From assembly GCF_963169125.1 (NCBI RefSeq), contig NC_084795.1:262007042-262071041 (forward strand): a stretch of DNA of 64,000 bases, read 5' to 3'. The DNA comes from Humulus lupulus. Taxonomy: Eukaryota > Streptophyta > Magnoliopsida > Rosales > Cannabaceae. Numbering within the stretch: position 1 is the stretch's first letter; every line of letters starts with the position of its first letter. Positions 21,292 through 32,389 of the stretch are shown here, in pieces. The notes beneath the pieces are model-generated. The model did not search any database, was not told the DNA's origin, and was given only the letters and a program-made list of their open reading frames with translations. The translations under genes and the position numbers were made by a program.

Positions 21292-24280
21292 CTCCGAGGA
21301 CGCGACATATTGAGAGCCTCATATCACGAGGCAGAGCACTATATTGAAAGCATGCTTTGTGAGAGCTTCCGAGGAGGCTTGCGCACACCATCACATGGCC
21401 ACTAAAGAGGAGGAGGGCCTCCTGAACAGCTAGGGAGCCACGCCATCAAGGGGGTCTCAAGGAGGGCATCTCGTCATGCATCCTTAGACATCTGCCAGGG
21501 CCACATGCTTATCGCCCAGACTCGTGAGTGACCTCTGGAGGCTTCAGGCATCTCATGCCAAGGACCCAAGATCTCCACCTCACACCAAGGGTCCCATTCC
21601 TTACACCTTGAGACCCCTATGCTTAGGAGATCCAGTACGAGTTGAATGGGACATACTTGTACGACCTAGCACTGAGTACTGATACCAGTGCCAGTGAGAC
21701 TGCTTGGGTAAGAGTCATGGTCCGTACGTCTACGGCCATAGGTCAGAGTCGACACCACTACCTCCTGCGCCACTACGCCTGCCACCACTCATCAGACATG
21801 GGTACAGACAAGTAGTGGAGGCATTCTCCTGACACCTGCTCCTGTGCTGGATGTACGACCATAACCTCTGAAGCCACTCCCCTGACATAGTACTTATGTA
21901 CCCTATGGTCTCCTGAACCATTATGTACCTAAGGCCATTAGAGCCTACTATAAAATGGACTCTAAGACCACCTGAAAGGGGGTTGGAAATTTTACTGTAG
22001 CAGAGGCTTGAGTGTGAATGAAAGACTGAATTCTTCATTATTGTTCTATCATTGTTCTTGAGTTATTGTTCAAGTTCTTACAGCTTTCCGATTAGTGATC
22101 TAGATTTGATAATTTTTCCAACTCAACTTAGTTGACGAGTTCTCACCGTCAACAAGGGCATATTTGTATATTTTGGTGCATGTTTGTGATTTATGGATGA
22201 GATCCCACTATTATGTGGATATATTCGAGCTATTCGGCATGAGACAATCTTCGGACGGAAGTTAGCGATTTTGTCATAAAGGGGTCAATTATTGAGATAT
22301 TGGGTAATGAGAATGATTATTTGATGATATATTGGGAGTTAGTGAGATCAGGAGGAAATTCTGAAAGTTTTGACTATTTTTCCCCCGGGGACGTTTTTGG
22401 GACCCCAAGCATTAGGATTTTTTTGAGGCTACTTAAGCTTGAAGTAACCCGTTAGAAAGAAACCTACGTTCAAACACTTTTCTCTAGCACCTGTTATCCT
22501 TTTTGACCATTCATCGTAATTTCGAAGGAAACTTGGGTTTTAGGAGTCGGAATCATGCGAGGATCGAGGCATAGTGATCCTAGGAAATATTAGAAGCTTC
22601 TTGATCGAAGGATTTAGCGAGAAACAACTTAACCGAAAGGTAATCTAAGCTTTAAGTTTTGAGTTTTAGAGTTTCTAAGCTCTTATTTGGATTTTGTGTG
22701 TTGATGTGTTTTTGATTTGTTTGAGTCTCGGGATTTGATGATTTTGGATCATTAGGATGTTTGGGAACTTTGATTTTTGGATTTGGAGATGTTTAAGTAG
22801 GTTTTTGGAAGGATTAAAAGGTCGAAAATCGGGGTTATGGTTGAACTTCCAGGTGGGGTTGCGGCCCTGTTCTTGGGCGTCGCGGCCCGAGCATGGTGCA
22901 GATGGGCGGTGGAGTTGAGGGGCCTGGAGGCTGCGACACTGTGGAAGGAGGGTCGCGGCACTTGCTTCAAGCGCCTCTGTCTTGGCTAGGGGTCGTGGCT
23001 TAGTGAGGTGGGGGCCGCAACGCTTGAGGGTTTTGAGGCCAAAATGGTGTTTTGATCATGGGAACTCAAACCTTAGGCCTCGGGATCGTTCCTACAACTC
23101 GGTTTAGTAGGATTCGATGTCCAGGAGGCTAGGTCTTGGTTCGGGGACCTTTGTTATTCATTTTATTGATGGAATCCCATAATTGGTTATGACCAGGTGA
23201 CCGTCAAGGAACTAAAAGGCAGATCGTTCTCAAGAGTCGTTCTTTTACTAATTCTCGCTCGAACCAGAGGTAAGAAAACTGCGCCCTATGTACATGACAT
23301 GCATGATTATTATAGAGGCATGTTGATTGTTTAAATGTGGACATTGATTGCATATTAAATGCTTAGCAAATCTTGCTTACTTGTGTATGGCACTGACTAG
23401 TCATAATCGGCGTTGGTCGCGTGTTACTGACCTAAGAGTCAGAAACGGCATAAGAGTCATGAACGCAGAGCCGATAAAAGATTAGATCTAATCCACATCT
23501 GCATTGAATGACTCATATGGAGCATTAATGTTGGATCGACCCTAAGTTCGATGAAAATTGTAAGCGCTTGACTAGTCTATGACTAGTTACTCAGAGTCAG
23601 GGCCTAGGTGACTGCTTTGTCACATGGCTAAGGGAACGGAATCCCACGTTAGTGACTCTATGGTCACTTGGTAGGTTTATGTTGGTAACTATTTCATCAG
23701 ATACCTATCTCGTTTAAGCTAGTGAAATGATCACTTATTTTTAAAGGGAACGAAACCCACCTTAGTGACTTTTACAACTGTCACTCCTCTATTTTGGACT
23801 AAAAGTCCTAGATGATTATTATGGTCATCGGTTGATGTTATATTCTTGCAGTATTGAGTTTTCTTGCTAGGCTTTGGCTCATGGGTGCTATGTAGTGTAG
23901 GTATAGGGAAAGAAAAGCTCACCGAGCCTTAAGTGGAGAGCTTAGGTGGTGATGTGTACATATGCGACCGCTTGACCATCACGACCAAGGAGTTCTCAGG
24001 GGAACTAGGGGGTTTACCTTATTTTTGCCGCTTAGATTGGCGGGTTGTAAATTTTATACTGTAATGACCATTTTGTATCGTAAATAACTTGTAAATGTTT
24101 TTATGGGCCCATGAACGGTTTTATGTTCTAAATAAAAATATATCATTTCCTTTTGATTGGTTTTCCACCTTAACCTATTAATAACACCTAGAAGTACATT
24201 TTCAACCAAAGAACTCGGTTAGCGAGTTAAGCATGGTTCAAAGTTCACCGTAACTGTCTTGGGGTAACCAGGGAGTTATA

Positions 24281-25791
24281 GACAGATCCGACAGGCTTTC
24301 CATTTAGAGAATTCAGGGTATTCTCTTCTGTGATTTCGTGGGCTGGAAAATGAGCACTTCTTCATGTAATAGATAGAAGCCTTGGAAGCCAGGAAAAAGC
24401 CAACTCTTCACACACCATTGAGTGTAATTCTTATTTGAAGAGCGTGTTTGTATTTTTGTGAGATTAAGAGTGGAAATATTTAGTCTTGTCTTTGAGTGCA
24501 TGTTGCACTATTTTTTATACCCTTTAGTCTTTAGGATTCAAGGTATTATTTCTATTATGATTACTTCTACAGTCTTTAGGAGAAGAGCTGGTCAAAGTCT
24601 TTCTTTGGGAGGAAGAAAGCCTCAAGGTCTTCAAGAAAAAAGCCAATCAAGTCTTTCTTCAGAAGGAAGAAAGCAATCAGACATATCATCGAAGGGAGTT
24701 CGAGTGAAGAACTGATTCTTGCAGAAACAAGATTGGTATTGAAATACAAAAGAGTGCGACAACGATATAGAAAGAGTCTAATCTTGTATATGTCATTGCT
24801 TTTGTATTTGTGATCTTTACTAATAAGTTTTCTTCTTTGAGCGTGGCTCCATGGACTAGGGCAACCGAACCATGTAAAAATATGTTGTGTTGATTTTTAT
24901 GTTCTTATGGTTATTCTACTTAAGTTTGATTCATCATCATTCTAAAGTGATTAATCAGATTGTGTGTTTGACCCATCAGCTTATTACATTTCCGCAATTA
25001 ATTGAGCAAATTAAATAATTACTTGGTAATTAATTAAAAACGGAATTTCACACACAAAATTATTATACTCAAAATTTGTACTTAACAATAAGATAATTAA
25101 TAAAAGGAAATGTATCACGCTTGTTAAATTTTGATTGTAAATTTTGTTTTAAAAAGGGAAAACAATAATTTGTTAGGTATAAGATTTTAAACATATTATA
25201 ACTCGGTCAAAAGCAATTATTTTGAAGATTTACAAGTGTTGTGCTACTATATGATTTAATTGTATCTAGGAGTTGGTTGCATCAATCTTCTAAAATGGCA
25301 AATGGTAACACAATTTATAATACATTTAATCATTTATATAGCTTAAAAAGCTAAGCTAAGGTAGACAAAAAAATCATAATTTATCAGTTTACATTATTGT
25401 ATATAAGAGAATATTAATATGACATATACCCCGCATTTCTTGTCGACGAAAAAAACAAAACATGACCCATAAAAAGAAAGAAAACACATATACTAGCAAG
25501 AAAATGTACCATATATCACAGAAATTTCGTACATAGGTGGGACACCAAATATGAAAGATTAAGTCGGTTGCATGAATATACCAACAAAACACGGCTATTG
25601 ATGAAATTATGAAGGCAATTACATATCTCTTACCCAATCACAAAAAAAATCATTTGCAGTACCTTCCATAAAAGACCCTCATATCGGCCTAACCCAATCA
25701 AAGGCCCACAACCATTGATGAACACATCCCTACCATAGTTGCTTTTAAACATATAAAAACCCAATGAAAAACTTAGTGAATGAGAAATTAA
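24281..25791 (+). other. Retroelement remnants and AT-rich DNA, no gene
   Basis: Around 24840-24900, 'gagcgtggctccatggacta' and 'ccgaaccatgtaaaaata' are wordings typical of the transcribed part of Copia LTRs, so a decayed Copia LTR is likely between about 24300 and 25080. The rest is AT-rich, with no coding potential I can support. The 82-85 codon ORFs at 24458 and 25389 match nothing recognisable. Confidence 0.4.
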
Positions 25792-26376
25792 TGTCTAAAA
25801 TAGTAATTATTCAGGAAATCACTTTTATTAAAATTGATATATCAGAATATTGTATGATTAATTCTGATTTATTTTTAGAAAATCAATTTGGGTAACAGCT
25901 GATAATACCATAATAAGTTTTATTAATTTTGATTGATTTTTCATAAATTAAGATCATAGATTTGTGGGATATTTGGGCATTAATACATTTGATTTCACAC
26001 ATTTTTAATCCTCTATGAAGCCTATAAAAGATTTCTCATCTTATTCTAAGACACACAGATACAGAGTATCACACACAATAGTCTTGGTCTCTTTCTCTTT
26101 TCTGTCTTTGTAGTATTTTCTGGTGATAGAGAGAAGATTTGTTTCGAGTTCGCCTAAGCAGACGCAGTGGTGCTTTCGTCCTGCTTCATAGTTGTTGTAT
26201 CTTGGGAAGTGGTTGCTCACGAATCCTCTAGCACCATTCAGGTAGAGGAGGCAAATCTGCTTTAAGGAAAGCGTGTTTTGCGTGCCTCGGCTTTGGTTTA
26301 TTCTTTGTATTGTATTTTCACATTTATGTTCTTCAATTAAATATATTCGTTCTTCTCTACTATATTATTTCCAACA
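25792..26376 (+). mobile_element. Probable Copia 5' LTR
   Basis: A TATA box 'cctataaaag' at about 26021 is followed about 30 bp later by the CACACA-rich leader start and CT-rich DNA, the normal LTR promoter layout. The segment ends 'atttccaaca' at 26376. The start at TGTCTAAAAT (25792) is a guess from the TG...CA rule and no target duplication supports it. It lies about 780 bp upstream of Copia gag in the same orientation, so it is probably that element's 5' LTR. No matching 3' LTR was found after 45610. Confidence 0.5.
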
Positions 26377-26378
26377 AT

Positions 26379-26392
26379 CTTAAAGCAGATTT
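26379..26392 (+). promoter_or_regulatory. Candidate self-complementary primer binding site
   Basis: 'cttaaagcagattt', two bases after the LTR end at 26376, is the exact reverse complement of 'aaatctgctttaag' at about 26253-26266 inside the transcribed part of the same LTR. The usual TGGTATCAGAG primer site is absent here. This suggests priming by the element's own RNA, in the general manner known for fission-yeast Tf1, although in Tf1 the pairing uses the very 5' end of the RNA. It could also be coincidence or a structural stem. Confidence 0.4.
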
Positions 26393-26399
26393 TGACTCA

Positions 26400-27152
26400 T
26401 TCAGCGAAGACGAGCAAATTGAAGGGCAGAAAATATTTCTGAATTTTTTTTTGTTTTACTATTTAATCAATATTGATTAGATTTCTTTATATATATTTTC
26501 ATTGTCTTTCTACACCACCAATTTTGTTTAATATTTATGCATGTATACCTTGTTTACTATATATTTGCATCGTCTTTTTTGCATGGTTATTTATTTTAAT
26601 TTTGATATTTACAATATATTGTATATATTCAGTTTCTATTAATATTGCATATTTTGATTAACATGTATGATTTATATACATAATATATGCATTTCATTAA
26701 CTTATTTCTTTATTTTCTGCATGGAAGCATGTATATATATATGTATCTATTTTTTTTTCAATTCAATGGCACTGATTATTTAGTATGTTTAGTAATTTCA
26801 TTTATTTTATTGTCTTTTATATATACTAATATACTGGTATGCATAAATGTATATATATTTATAAATAGTATATTACCTCTTCTTATAATTTAGTTGGGAT
26901 TTCTATTTATTTTACGAGTTAAAAAATTACAACATGCATATATGTATGTGTGTATATAAATATTTATATATTACTTTACTTTCTCTCACTATTACATAAT
27001 AAGTTATATGACTTTAATTGTCTATCTGTTATCTTACTTAAGTTGCCTTTATTGTCTAATACATGAGTATACACACCATACTTGTATAATCTTTTATTGA
27101 TTGCTAAGTTTTAAACATTTGATTTTAAGACCATAAAATTATTGATTGCTAA
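26400..27152 (+). other. AT-rich leader between LTR and Copia gag
   Basis: Very AT-rich DNA with poly-T and TATATA runs. No coding domain was recognised. The small ORFs at 26473 and 26687 are hydrophobic only because of T-rich codons. It is most simply the untranslated leader of the Copia element. Confidence 0.45.
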
Positions 27153-28127
27153 ATGGTCAATTCTCACCATTCAGATATGGGTGAAAGCATGGATGTTATT
27201 CCTATTGAAAGCACTGGTGGATCTCCCTAAACTCTAGCTTCGACCACAAAGAACTAGACCTCAAGGGACCAACTTGTGCAAGTTTCGGTTCCAACGGTTC
27301 CTACGGGCCTGAGAAACCGAAAAAAAATCATTGGTGTGAATTTTAAGACTTGGCAGTAGAAAATGATATTCTACTTAACAACATTGAGTCTTGCGAGATT
27401 CTTGAAAGAGGATCCTCCCACTGTTGGAGAGGACGAAGTAGATGTGCAAACTCAATATGAAGTTGAGGCCTGGAAGCACCCTGAATTCCTTTGTAGGAAT
27501 TTTATTTTGAATGGCTTGTCTGACTTGCTGTATAGTGTGTACAGTGTGAAGAAAACGAATAAATAATTGTGGGACTCTTTGGACCACAAGTACAAAGTCA
27601 AAGATGCTGGAGCCAAGAAATTCTTTGTTGGCCAATTCTTGAACTTGAAGATGGTGGATTCCAAAAATGTGATAAGCCAAGTGCAAGATCTTGAGTTGAT
27701 TATTCATGGAATACATATTGAAGGGATGGTCTTGCATGAGTCTTTCCAAGTAGCTGCTATTATAGAGAAGCTACCCCCTACATGGCTAGACTTCAAAAAT
27801 TATCTGAAGCACAAGCAAAAGAAAATGATTGTTGAAGATCTCATTCGCAGACTTCACATTGAAGAGGATAACAAAAGTGCTGAGAAACGATCTTCAAATC
27901 CCAATGCTGCTAAGGAGAATATGGTGGAGCATGACAAAAGCTCCAAGGGGAAGAAGCCTAAGCCCAAGCCAGGGTCTGAACTAGGACCAAAAGGTGGAGT
28001 TTCAAAGAAGCCTAAATTCCAAGGGAAGTGCTTTAACTGCAACAAGACAGGGCATAAATCTTCATATTATAGACTGCCAAAAAAGAAAAGCGATGAAGCC
28101 AATGTTGTGGAAGTCATGTCACAATAG
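27153..28127 (+). pseudogene. gag: Copia gag, decayed
   Basis: The ATG at 27153 opens a short N-terminus (MVNSHHSDMGESMDV), followed by in-frame or out-of-frame stops near 27228, 27358 and 27564. Copia gag words are clear: 'KHPEFLCRNFILNGLSDLLY', 'LWDSLDHKYKVKDAGAKKF', 'QVQDLELIIHGIHIEGM' and 'IIEKLPPTWLDFKNYLKHK'. The zinc knuckle near 28028 reads CFNCNKTGHKSSYY, where the last cysteine of C-x2-C-x4-H-x4-C has become tyrosine, so nucleic-acid binding is compromised. A TAG ends the open stretch at 28125, where the family continues into protease. Confidence 0.88.
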
Positions 28128-28525
28128 GTTGCTGACCTAGACCTATGTGATGTGGTCTCTAAAATAAACCTAGTGGATGTTAATCCAAAGGAATGGTGGC
28201 TCGATACTGGAGCTACTCGTCATGTCTGTGAGAATAAGTCTGCGTTCTCCGAACTAACTTAGGTGGAAAATGGGGAGAAGGTCTACAAGGGCAACTCGGC
28301 AGCCTCTGAGATAAAAGGCCAAGGTACGGTGCACTTGAAGATGACATCTAGAAAGAGTGTTAAGCTGGAGAATTTGTTTATGTGCCTAACATTCGCAGGA
28401 ATATGATCTTTGGAATGTTGTTGAGGGTACATGGATTCAAGATGGTTTTTGAGTCCCAGAAAATTGTACTGACTAAGGCTGGTGTTCCTATTAGGAAGGG
28501 TTATGTAAAAGATGGAATGTGAAAG
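28128..28525 (+). pseudogene. Copia protease region, decayed
   Basis: Directly after the gag stop the same polyprotein continues with 'NPKEWWLDTGATRHVC', the Copia aspartic protease active site (D-T-G-A), here intact. It then runs through 'FSELT', a stop (about 28259-28261), 'KGNSAASEIKGQGTVHLKM' and 'LENLFMCL'. Further frameshifts and stops occur after about 28390. The original function was maturation of the gag-pol polyprotein. Confidence 0.8.
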
Positions 28526-28888
28526 ATGAATGTAATGACTGTTAAGCCAAAAACTAATAATAATAATAATAATACTTCTTCCGTTTACTTGCTTGAGTCT
28601 TCAAATTTATGGCATGGTAGACTAGGTCATGTTAGTTATGATACTTTGCGTAGACTGATTAACTTGAATCACATACCCACGTTTAATATTGATTCCAAAC
28701 ATAAGTGTGAAACTTGTGTAGAGGAAAAACTAACCAGGTCATCATTCCAAATGGTTGAAAGAAACACTGAACCCCTTGATTTAATTCACAGTGACATTTG
28801 TGATTTAAAGTTTGCTCAAACAAGAGGAGTAACAAGTACTACATTACTTTCATTGATGATGGTACAAAGTATTGTTATGCATACTTGC
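28526..28888 (+). pseudogene. pol: Copia pre-integrase and start of integrase, interrupted
   Basis: 'LWHGRLGHVSYDTLRRL' and 'KCETCVEEKLTRSSF' form the gag-pre-integrase/zinc region (H-x-C-C finger). They are followed by the integrase core opening 'LDLIHSDICDLKF'. A one-base frameshift near 28835 moves the continuation ('YYITFIDDGTKYCYAYL', with the first catalytic Asp) to another frame. The gene is cut at 28888 by the minus-strand G1 LTR. It resumes at 43292 after removal of the LTR and one cttgc copy. Confidence 0.88.
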
Positions 28889-29300
28889 TGTAACGCCCCA
28901 ACCCCAGGGACCGTTACAGTGTGCCTTGTAAACAGTGCTAAACTCGCTAATCGAGTCATTTGGCCAAAATCGTGAACTAAGTAAGATTAGCTGTTTAGGG
29001 ATCAAAATTTTTGGTTAAGATGTAACGTTTCACTAGAACGTTTAATATATACATTGGGATCCCGAAAATATAGTTTCAGAGTCTATTACAGAAAATATTT
29101 ACAACAGGCCGTTCTAAGCGGCAAAACAGGGTTCAACCCTAGTTCCACTTTAAACCTCGGTCGTGGCGGACGAGCAGCTGCATATGTACACGTCATCACG
29201 TAAGCTCTCCAACTCAAGGATGGTCCAACTTCCTCTTGCCTTTACCTGCACCACGTAGCACCCGTGAGCCGAAGCCCAGCAAGAAAACACCGTATAACAC

Positions 29301-29415
29301 GATATAATATCAACAGATAACATGACGTAATATCAACAGATGGCATGATGTAATATCATCAGGTAACATGATATAATATCAACAGGTAACATGACGTAAT
29401 ATCAACAGATAGCTC
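29301..29415 (-). repeat. 23-bp tandem repeat, 5 copies, in a G1 LTR
   Basis: Units of the form 'gatataatatcaacagataa' plus 'cat' repeat five times with a 23-bp period and few differences. Sister G1 LTRs have a single copy ('gttgatattatatcatg', for example near 6543), so this is a private expansion. Confidence 0.9.
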
Positions 29416-30079
29416 AATTGATAGGTGGTTCCTTCATAAGCTTGATCAGGATAGGTGCATGGTGATAGTCACCAACATAACCATCCCCTCGACTCTAGAG
29501 TCGTAACTATGGACAGCGTCCCCCAGCCATGTGACAAACAGTCACCGGGGTCATATACCTTGGCTGAAATCATCTGGTCTTAGACCAGATAAGCGCTTAT
29601 AGTTCTCATTGACCTTCCGGTCGGTCCAGCACTGATACCCTATATGGGTCATCCAATGCCGACCTCAATTAGATCTAATCTCCTGACTCTAGAGTCGTAA
29701 CTATGGACAACATCCCCTAGCCATGTGACAAACAGTCACCGAGGTCATATACCTTGGCTATAAACATCTAGTCTTAGACCAGGCAAGCGCTTATGAATTC
29801 TTCAACTTTAGGGTCGGTCCAGCATTAATGCCATAGAGCCATTCAATGCATGTTCATCGACTTTAGGGTCGGTCCCTGACTAGTCAGTGCCATACACAGG
29901 TAAGCCATGCTCCAAACATATATCACATATTCAATATCCATAAACAAGGTATTCAGCATGCTTACTAAACAGGTACTAGTACAATTAGGATCATGCATAA
30001 ACACAGAGGCTCAAGCTCCGAACGATAACATACTCAGTATACTAAGCATGTCCTAATCACATGTTTCTCAAGCATCATA

Positions 30080-30275
30080 TGCATAATATTCAACAATCCA
30101 ACATGAACCAATAACAGCCATGCATGTCACGTTTAATAATCTACCAACATGCTTCAAGAATAGCCATGCATGTCATACTTAATAATTAGCCAACATGCAT
30201 CAAGAATAGCCATGCATGTCATACTCAATAATCAACCAACATGCATCAATAATAGCCAAGCATGTCACATATACA
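30080..30275 (-). repeat. About 46-bp tandem repeat in a G1 LTR
   Basis: Four imperfect units containing 'aatagccatgcatgtcatac' and 'aaccaacatgcatcaag'. This is the reverse-strand counterpart of the repeat at 5640-5775, here with more copies. Confidence 0.75.
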
Positions 30276-31519
30276 CAGGGTGCAGTTTTCTTACCTTTGG
30301 TCCAAGCACAGGTTACCAACAAACGAGCAACAAACACGATCCTGATTCCAAGCCTCTAGTGATAACCTAGTCACAACCACAAATGGTGATCCAATGAGTT
30401 CAAGCTCTAAAACCAATCCTAGAACCAAGACCTAGCCTCCGAGACATCAAACGCCACCAATCCGGGTAGTAGGAATGATCCCGAGGCCTAAGGTTTGAGT
30501 TCCCATGACTGAAAACCCATTTTGGTCACTTTCCTCTTTTGAGTCGCGGCCCCAACCCTTAGAGCCGCAGCCCCACTCAAGCCAGGCCCAAAAATCCTCT
30601 CTGACAGCAATTAGAGCCTCAGCTCTACCCATAGAGCCGCAGCTCAAATAGTCCATCAGCACCAAATCAGCAGCTTCTTCAAGCTTGAGCCGCAACGCCC
30701 AAGAACAGAGTCGCGGCTCAACCTCGAACCCAGCCAAAAATCCTCCATTTCTTCATCTAGAATCCTTTCATAAACATATCCAAACATCTCCAAACTCAAA
30801 AATCAAAGTTCCCAAACATCCCCATGATTCAAAACCCATAAAACCCAAGTCTCAAATCACCCAAAAACACATTAAAACACAAAATCCAATTCGAGCTTAA
30901 AAACTTAGAACTTAAAACTTGAATTACCTCCAATTGAGTTGTTTCAAGCTAAATCCTCCGACTAATAAGCTTCTAATCTTTCCTAGGATCACTATGCCTC
31001 GATCCTCGCTTGAATCCGAGTCCTAGAACTCAAGTTTCCTTTGAAAATGCAATCGGGAGACGAAAGTGGAACTTAGAGGGAGAGAGAACATACAGAACGT
31101 TCTTTTTATTCTTTTAAAAGGTTACTTCAAGCTTAAGTAGCCTCAACCAAATCCTAATGCTCGGGGTCCCGAAAACACCCCCGAGGTCAAAATAGTCAAC
31201 ACCTCCAGAATTTCCCCATGATCTTACTAACTCCCAATTTATCACCAAATATTAATTCCCATTACCCAATAACTCGGTAATGCTCTAAATACCCATTGAC
31301 TTACTCCAAGTCAAGCTTAAATCTCGTTGTGACTTTCCCACTAGCTTACCTCCTAGGATCGTCTTGTGCTGGGCAACCCTAGCATAACCAAATAATAACA
31401 AAGCACTACGCCCATTTCACATATGAGCCAAAAATGCCCGAAATGGCCAAAATATGAAAATCACCCAATTAATCACAAATGGGTTCACATGCATATTTAA
31501 TACACCTAAACATGCATAT

Positions 31520-32122
31520 TGTTGACCCAAGATTTGGCCAACTGACACGGAGTCAAAACGTGATTGATATGGACAGATGTATGGAGAAGAACGCAATGAC
31601 AAATGTAAAGAAAACACAATAATTTATAGTGGTTCGGCCCCAGGATTTGGTAATGACCTACGTCCACTTAGAATAATATTGCTGTAAAATCAGAAGGATG
31701 ATCAAGGAACCAGGGTTCAATGAGCTTCACCTTCTTCTTAAGAACAATACAAATTTAGTTGGAAAATTACTATATTTTTGAATGACTAAAAATGAGAGAG
31801 AGAGAGAGAGAGAGATCCCCTCCTTTGAGCTATCTCTTGCTATTTATAGGCTCAAGGAGGGTTACAAGAGATTGTTACAGATATTCTTCCCTGAATAATC
31901 AGGTATCCAGAAGATTGTATGAGATAATTTTGGGATTCATAAAGATCTTCCCATAAATGCTGCCTTGTATACGGAACTACCGACCAGACTGGTCGTAGGT
32001 AATACAGTCTTGTCTTGCTTCTACTGTGTCTCCTGGTCGATACTCTAGCAGACGCTCCCAGGTATCAGCCACGTGTCAAGAGATTATTTGCCATGTCACC
32101 AATGCTAATTTATTGGATAACA
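31520..32122 (-). repeat. Tat element 3' LTR (by element orientation)
   Basis: 603 bp, TGTTGACC...GGATAACA on the plus strand. In element orientation a TATA box 'cctataaata' lies at 31850-31841, followed by a TC-repeat. It differs from the partner LTR by six transitions and by two extra GA units in the repeat at about 31796-31816. Confidence 0.95.
31796..31816. repeat. GA microsatellite in the Tat LTR
   Basis: About ten GA dinucleotides. The partner LTR has about eight at 42870-42885. In element orientation it is a TC run just downstream of the TATA box. Confidence 0.9.
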
Positions 32123-32140
32123 TTTGCCCCCCAAAGTTCA
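32123..32140 (-). promoter_or_regulatory. Candidate polypurine tract of the Tat element
   Basis: On the minus strand 'ctttggggggcaaatg' abuts the 3' LTR start at 32122. The G-rich run in this position fits a plus-strand primer for reverse transcription, though the CAAATG tail is not pure purine. Confidence 0.55.
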
Positions 32141-32355
32141 TTTACTACGTACAGTAAATAAACTTTGAACGAACGACTCTTCGGTAACCCCTCCTGACGT
32201 GTCAGAACCCTTCGTGTGCTCTCGAAAAAAGCAACCCACTTCTGTCTAATCATGCCTTTTCAGTTCCCCAGAAACGATTTCGACGGCCATCACGTTCCCC
32301 CATACCTTGATAAAGGAAAAATAATGATCACACTTTTTTAATATCAGAGACAAAC

Positions 32356-32364
32356 TTATATAAG
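32356..32364 (+). promoter_or_regulatory. TATA box of the antisense gene
   Basis: 'ttatataag' on the plus strand lies about 30 bp upstream of the CT-rich 'cttctttcttttt' that would hold the transcript start (about 32378-32390). It precedes a leader ending at a consensus splice donor (32535/32536). It is the only good TATA box between the LTR and the first coding exon. Confidence 0.6.
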
Positions 32365-32389
32365 ACCGTCGGAGCCCCTTCTTTCTTTT

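Larger units (their letters stand above)
20378..22154 (+). mobile_element. Solo LTR-like insertion with GC-rich tandem array
   Basis: The 1777-bp element begins TGTTGATGCTC and ends CCGTCAACA. A perfect duplication agggc lies at 20373-20377 and 22155-22159. A TATA-like 'ctataaaat' near 21948 and T-rich transcribed-end sequence (22020-22110) support an LTR in plus orientation with promoter close to its 3' end. The 5' half is occupied by GC-rich tandem repeats. Open frames of up to 211 codons on both strands here exist only because the repeats lack stop codons. Class is uncertain; a Gypsy LTR is most likely. Confidence 0.8.
20185..24280 (+). mobile_element. 3' LTR of the first chromovirus (G1), interrupted
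   Basis: It begins TGTAATTCCCC right after the polypurine tract and ends 'agggagttata' at 24280 (family end TTACA, here changed). Without the 1777-bp insertion at 20378-22154 and its duplication, it is about 2314 bp. It keeps 'gaggtaagaaaactgcgccc' near 23277, and the acceptor-like block reads TAG at 23898-23900. It follows a pol pseudogene, so it is an attached LTR. No matching G1 LTR exists at the element's 5' end. Confidence 0.88.

Noticed and set aside
20398..21405. Overlapping ORFs of 70-211 codons on both strands in the GC-rich array
   Set aside because: They follow the 65- and 83-bp tandem units in every frame, encode low-complexity Arg/Pro/Ser repeats, and exist because the units lack stop codons.
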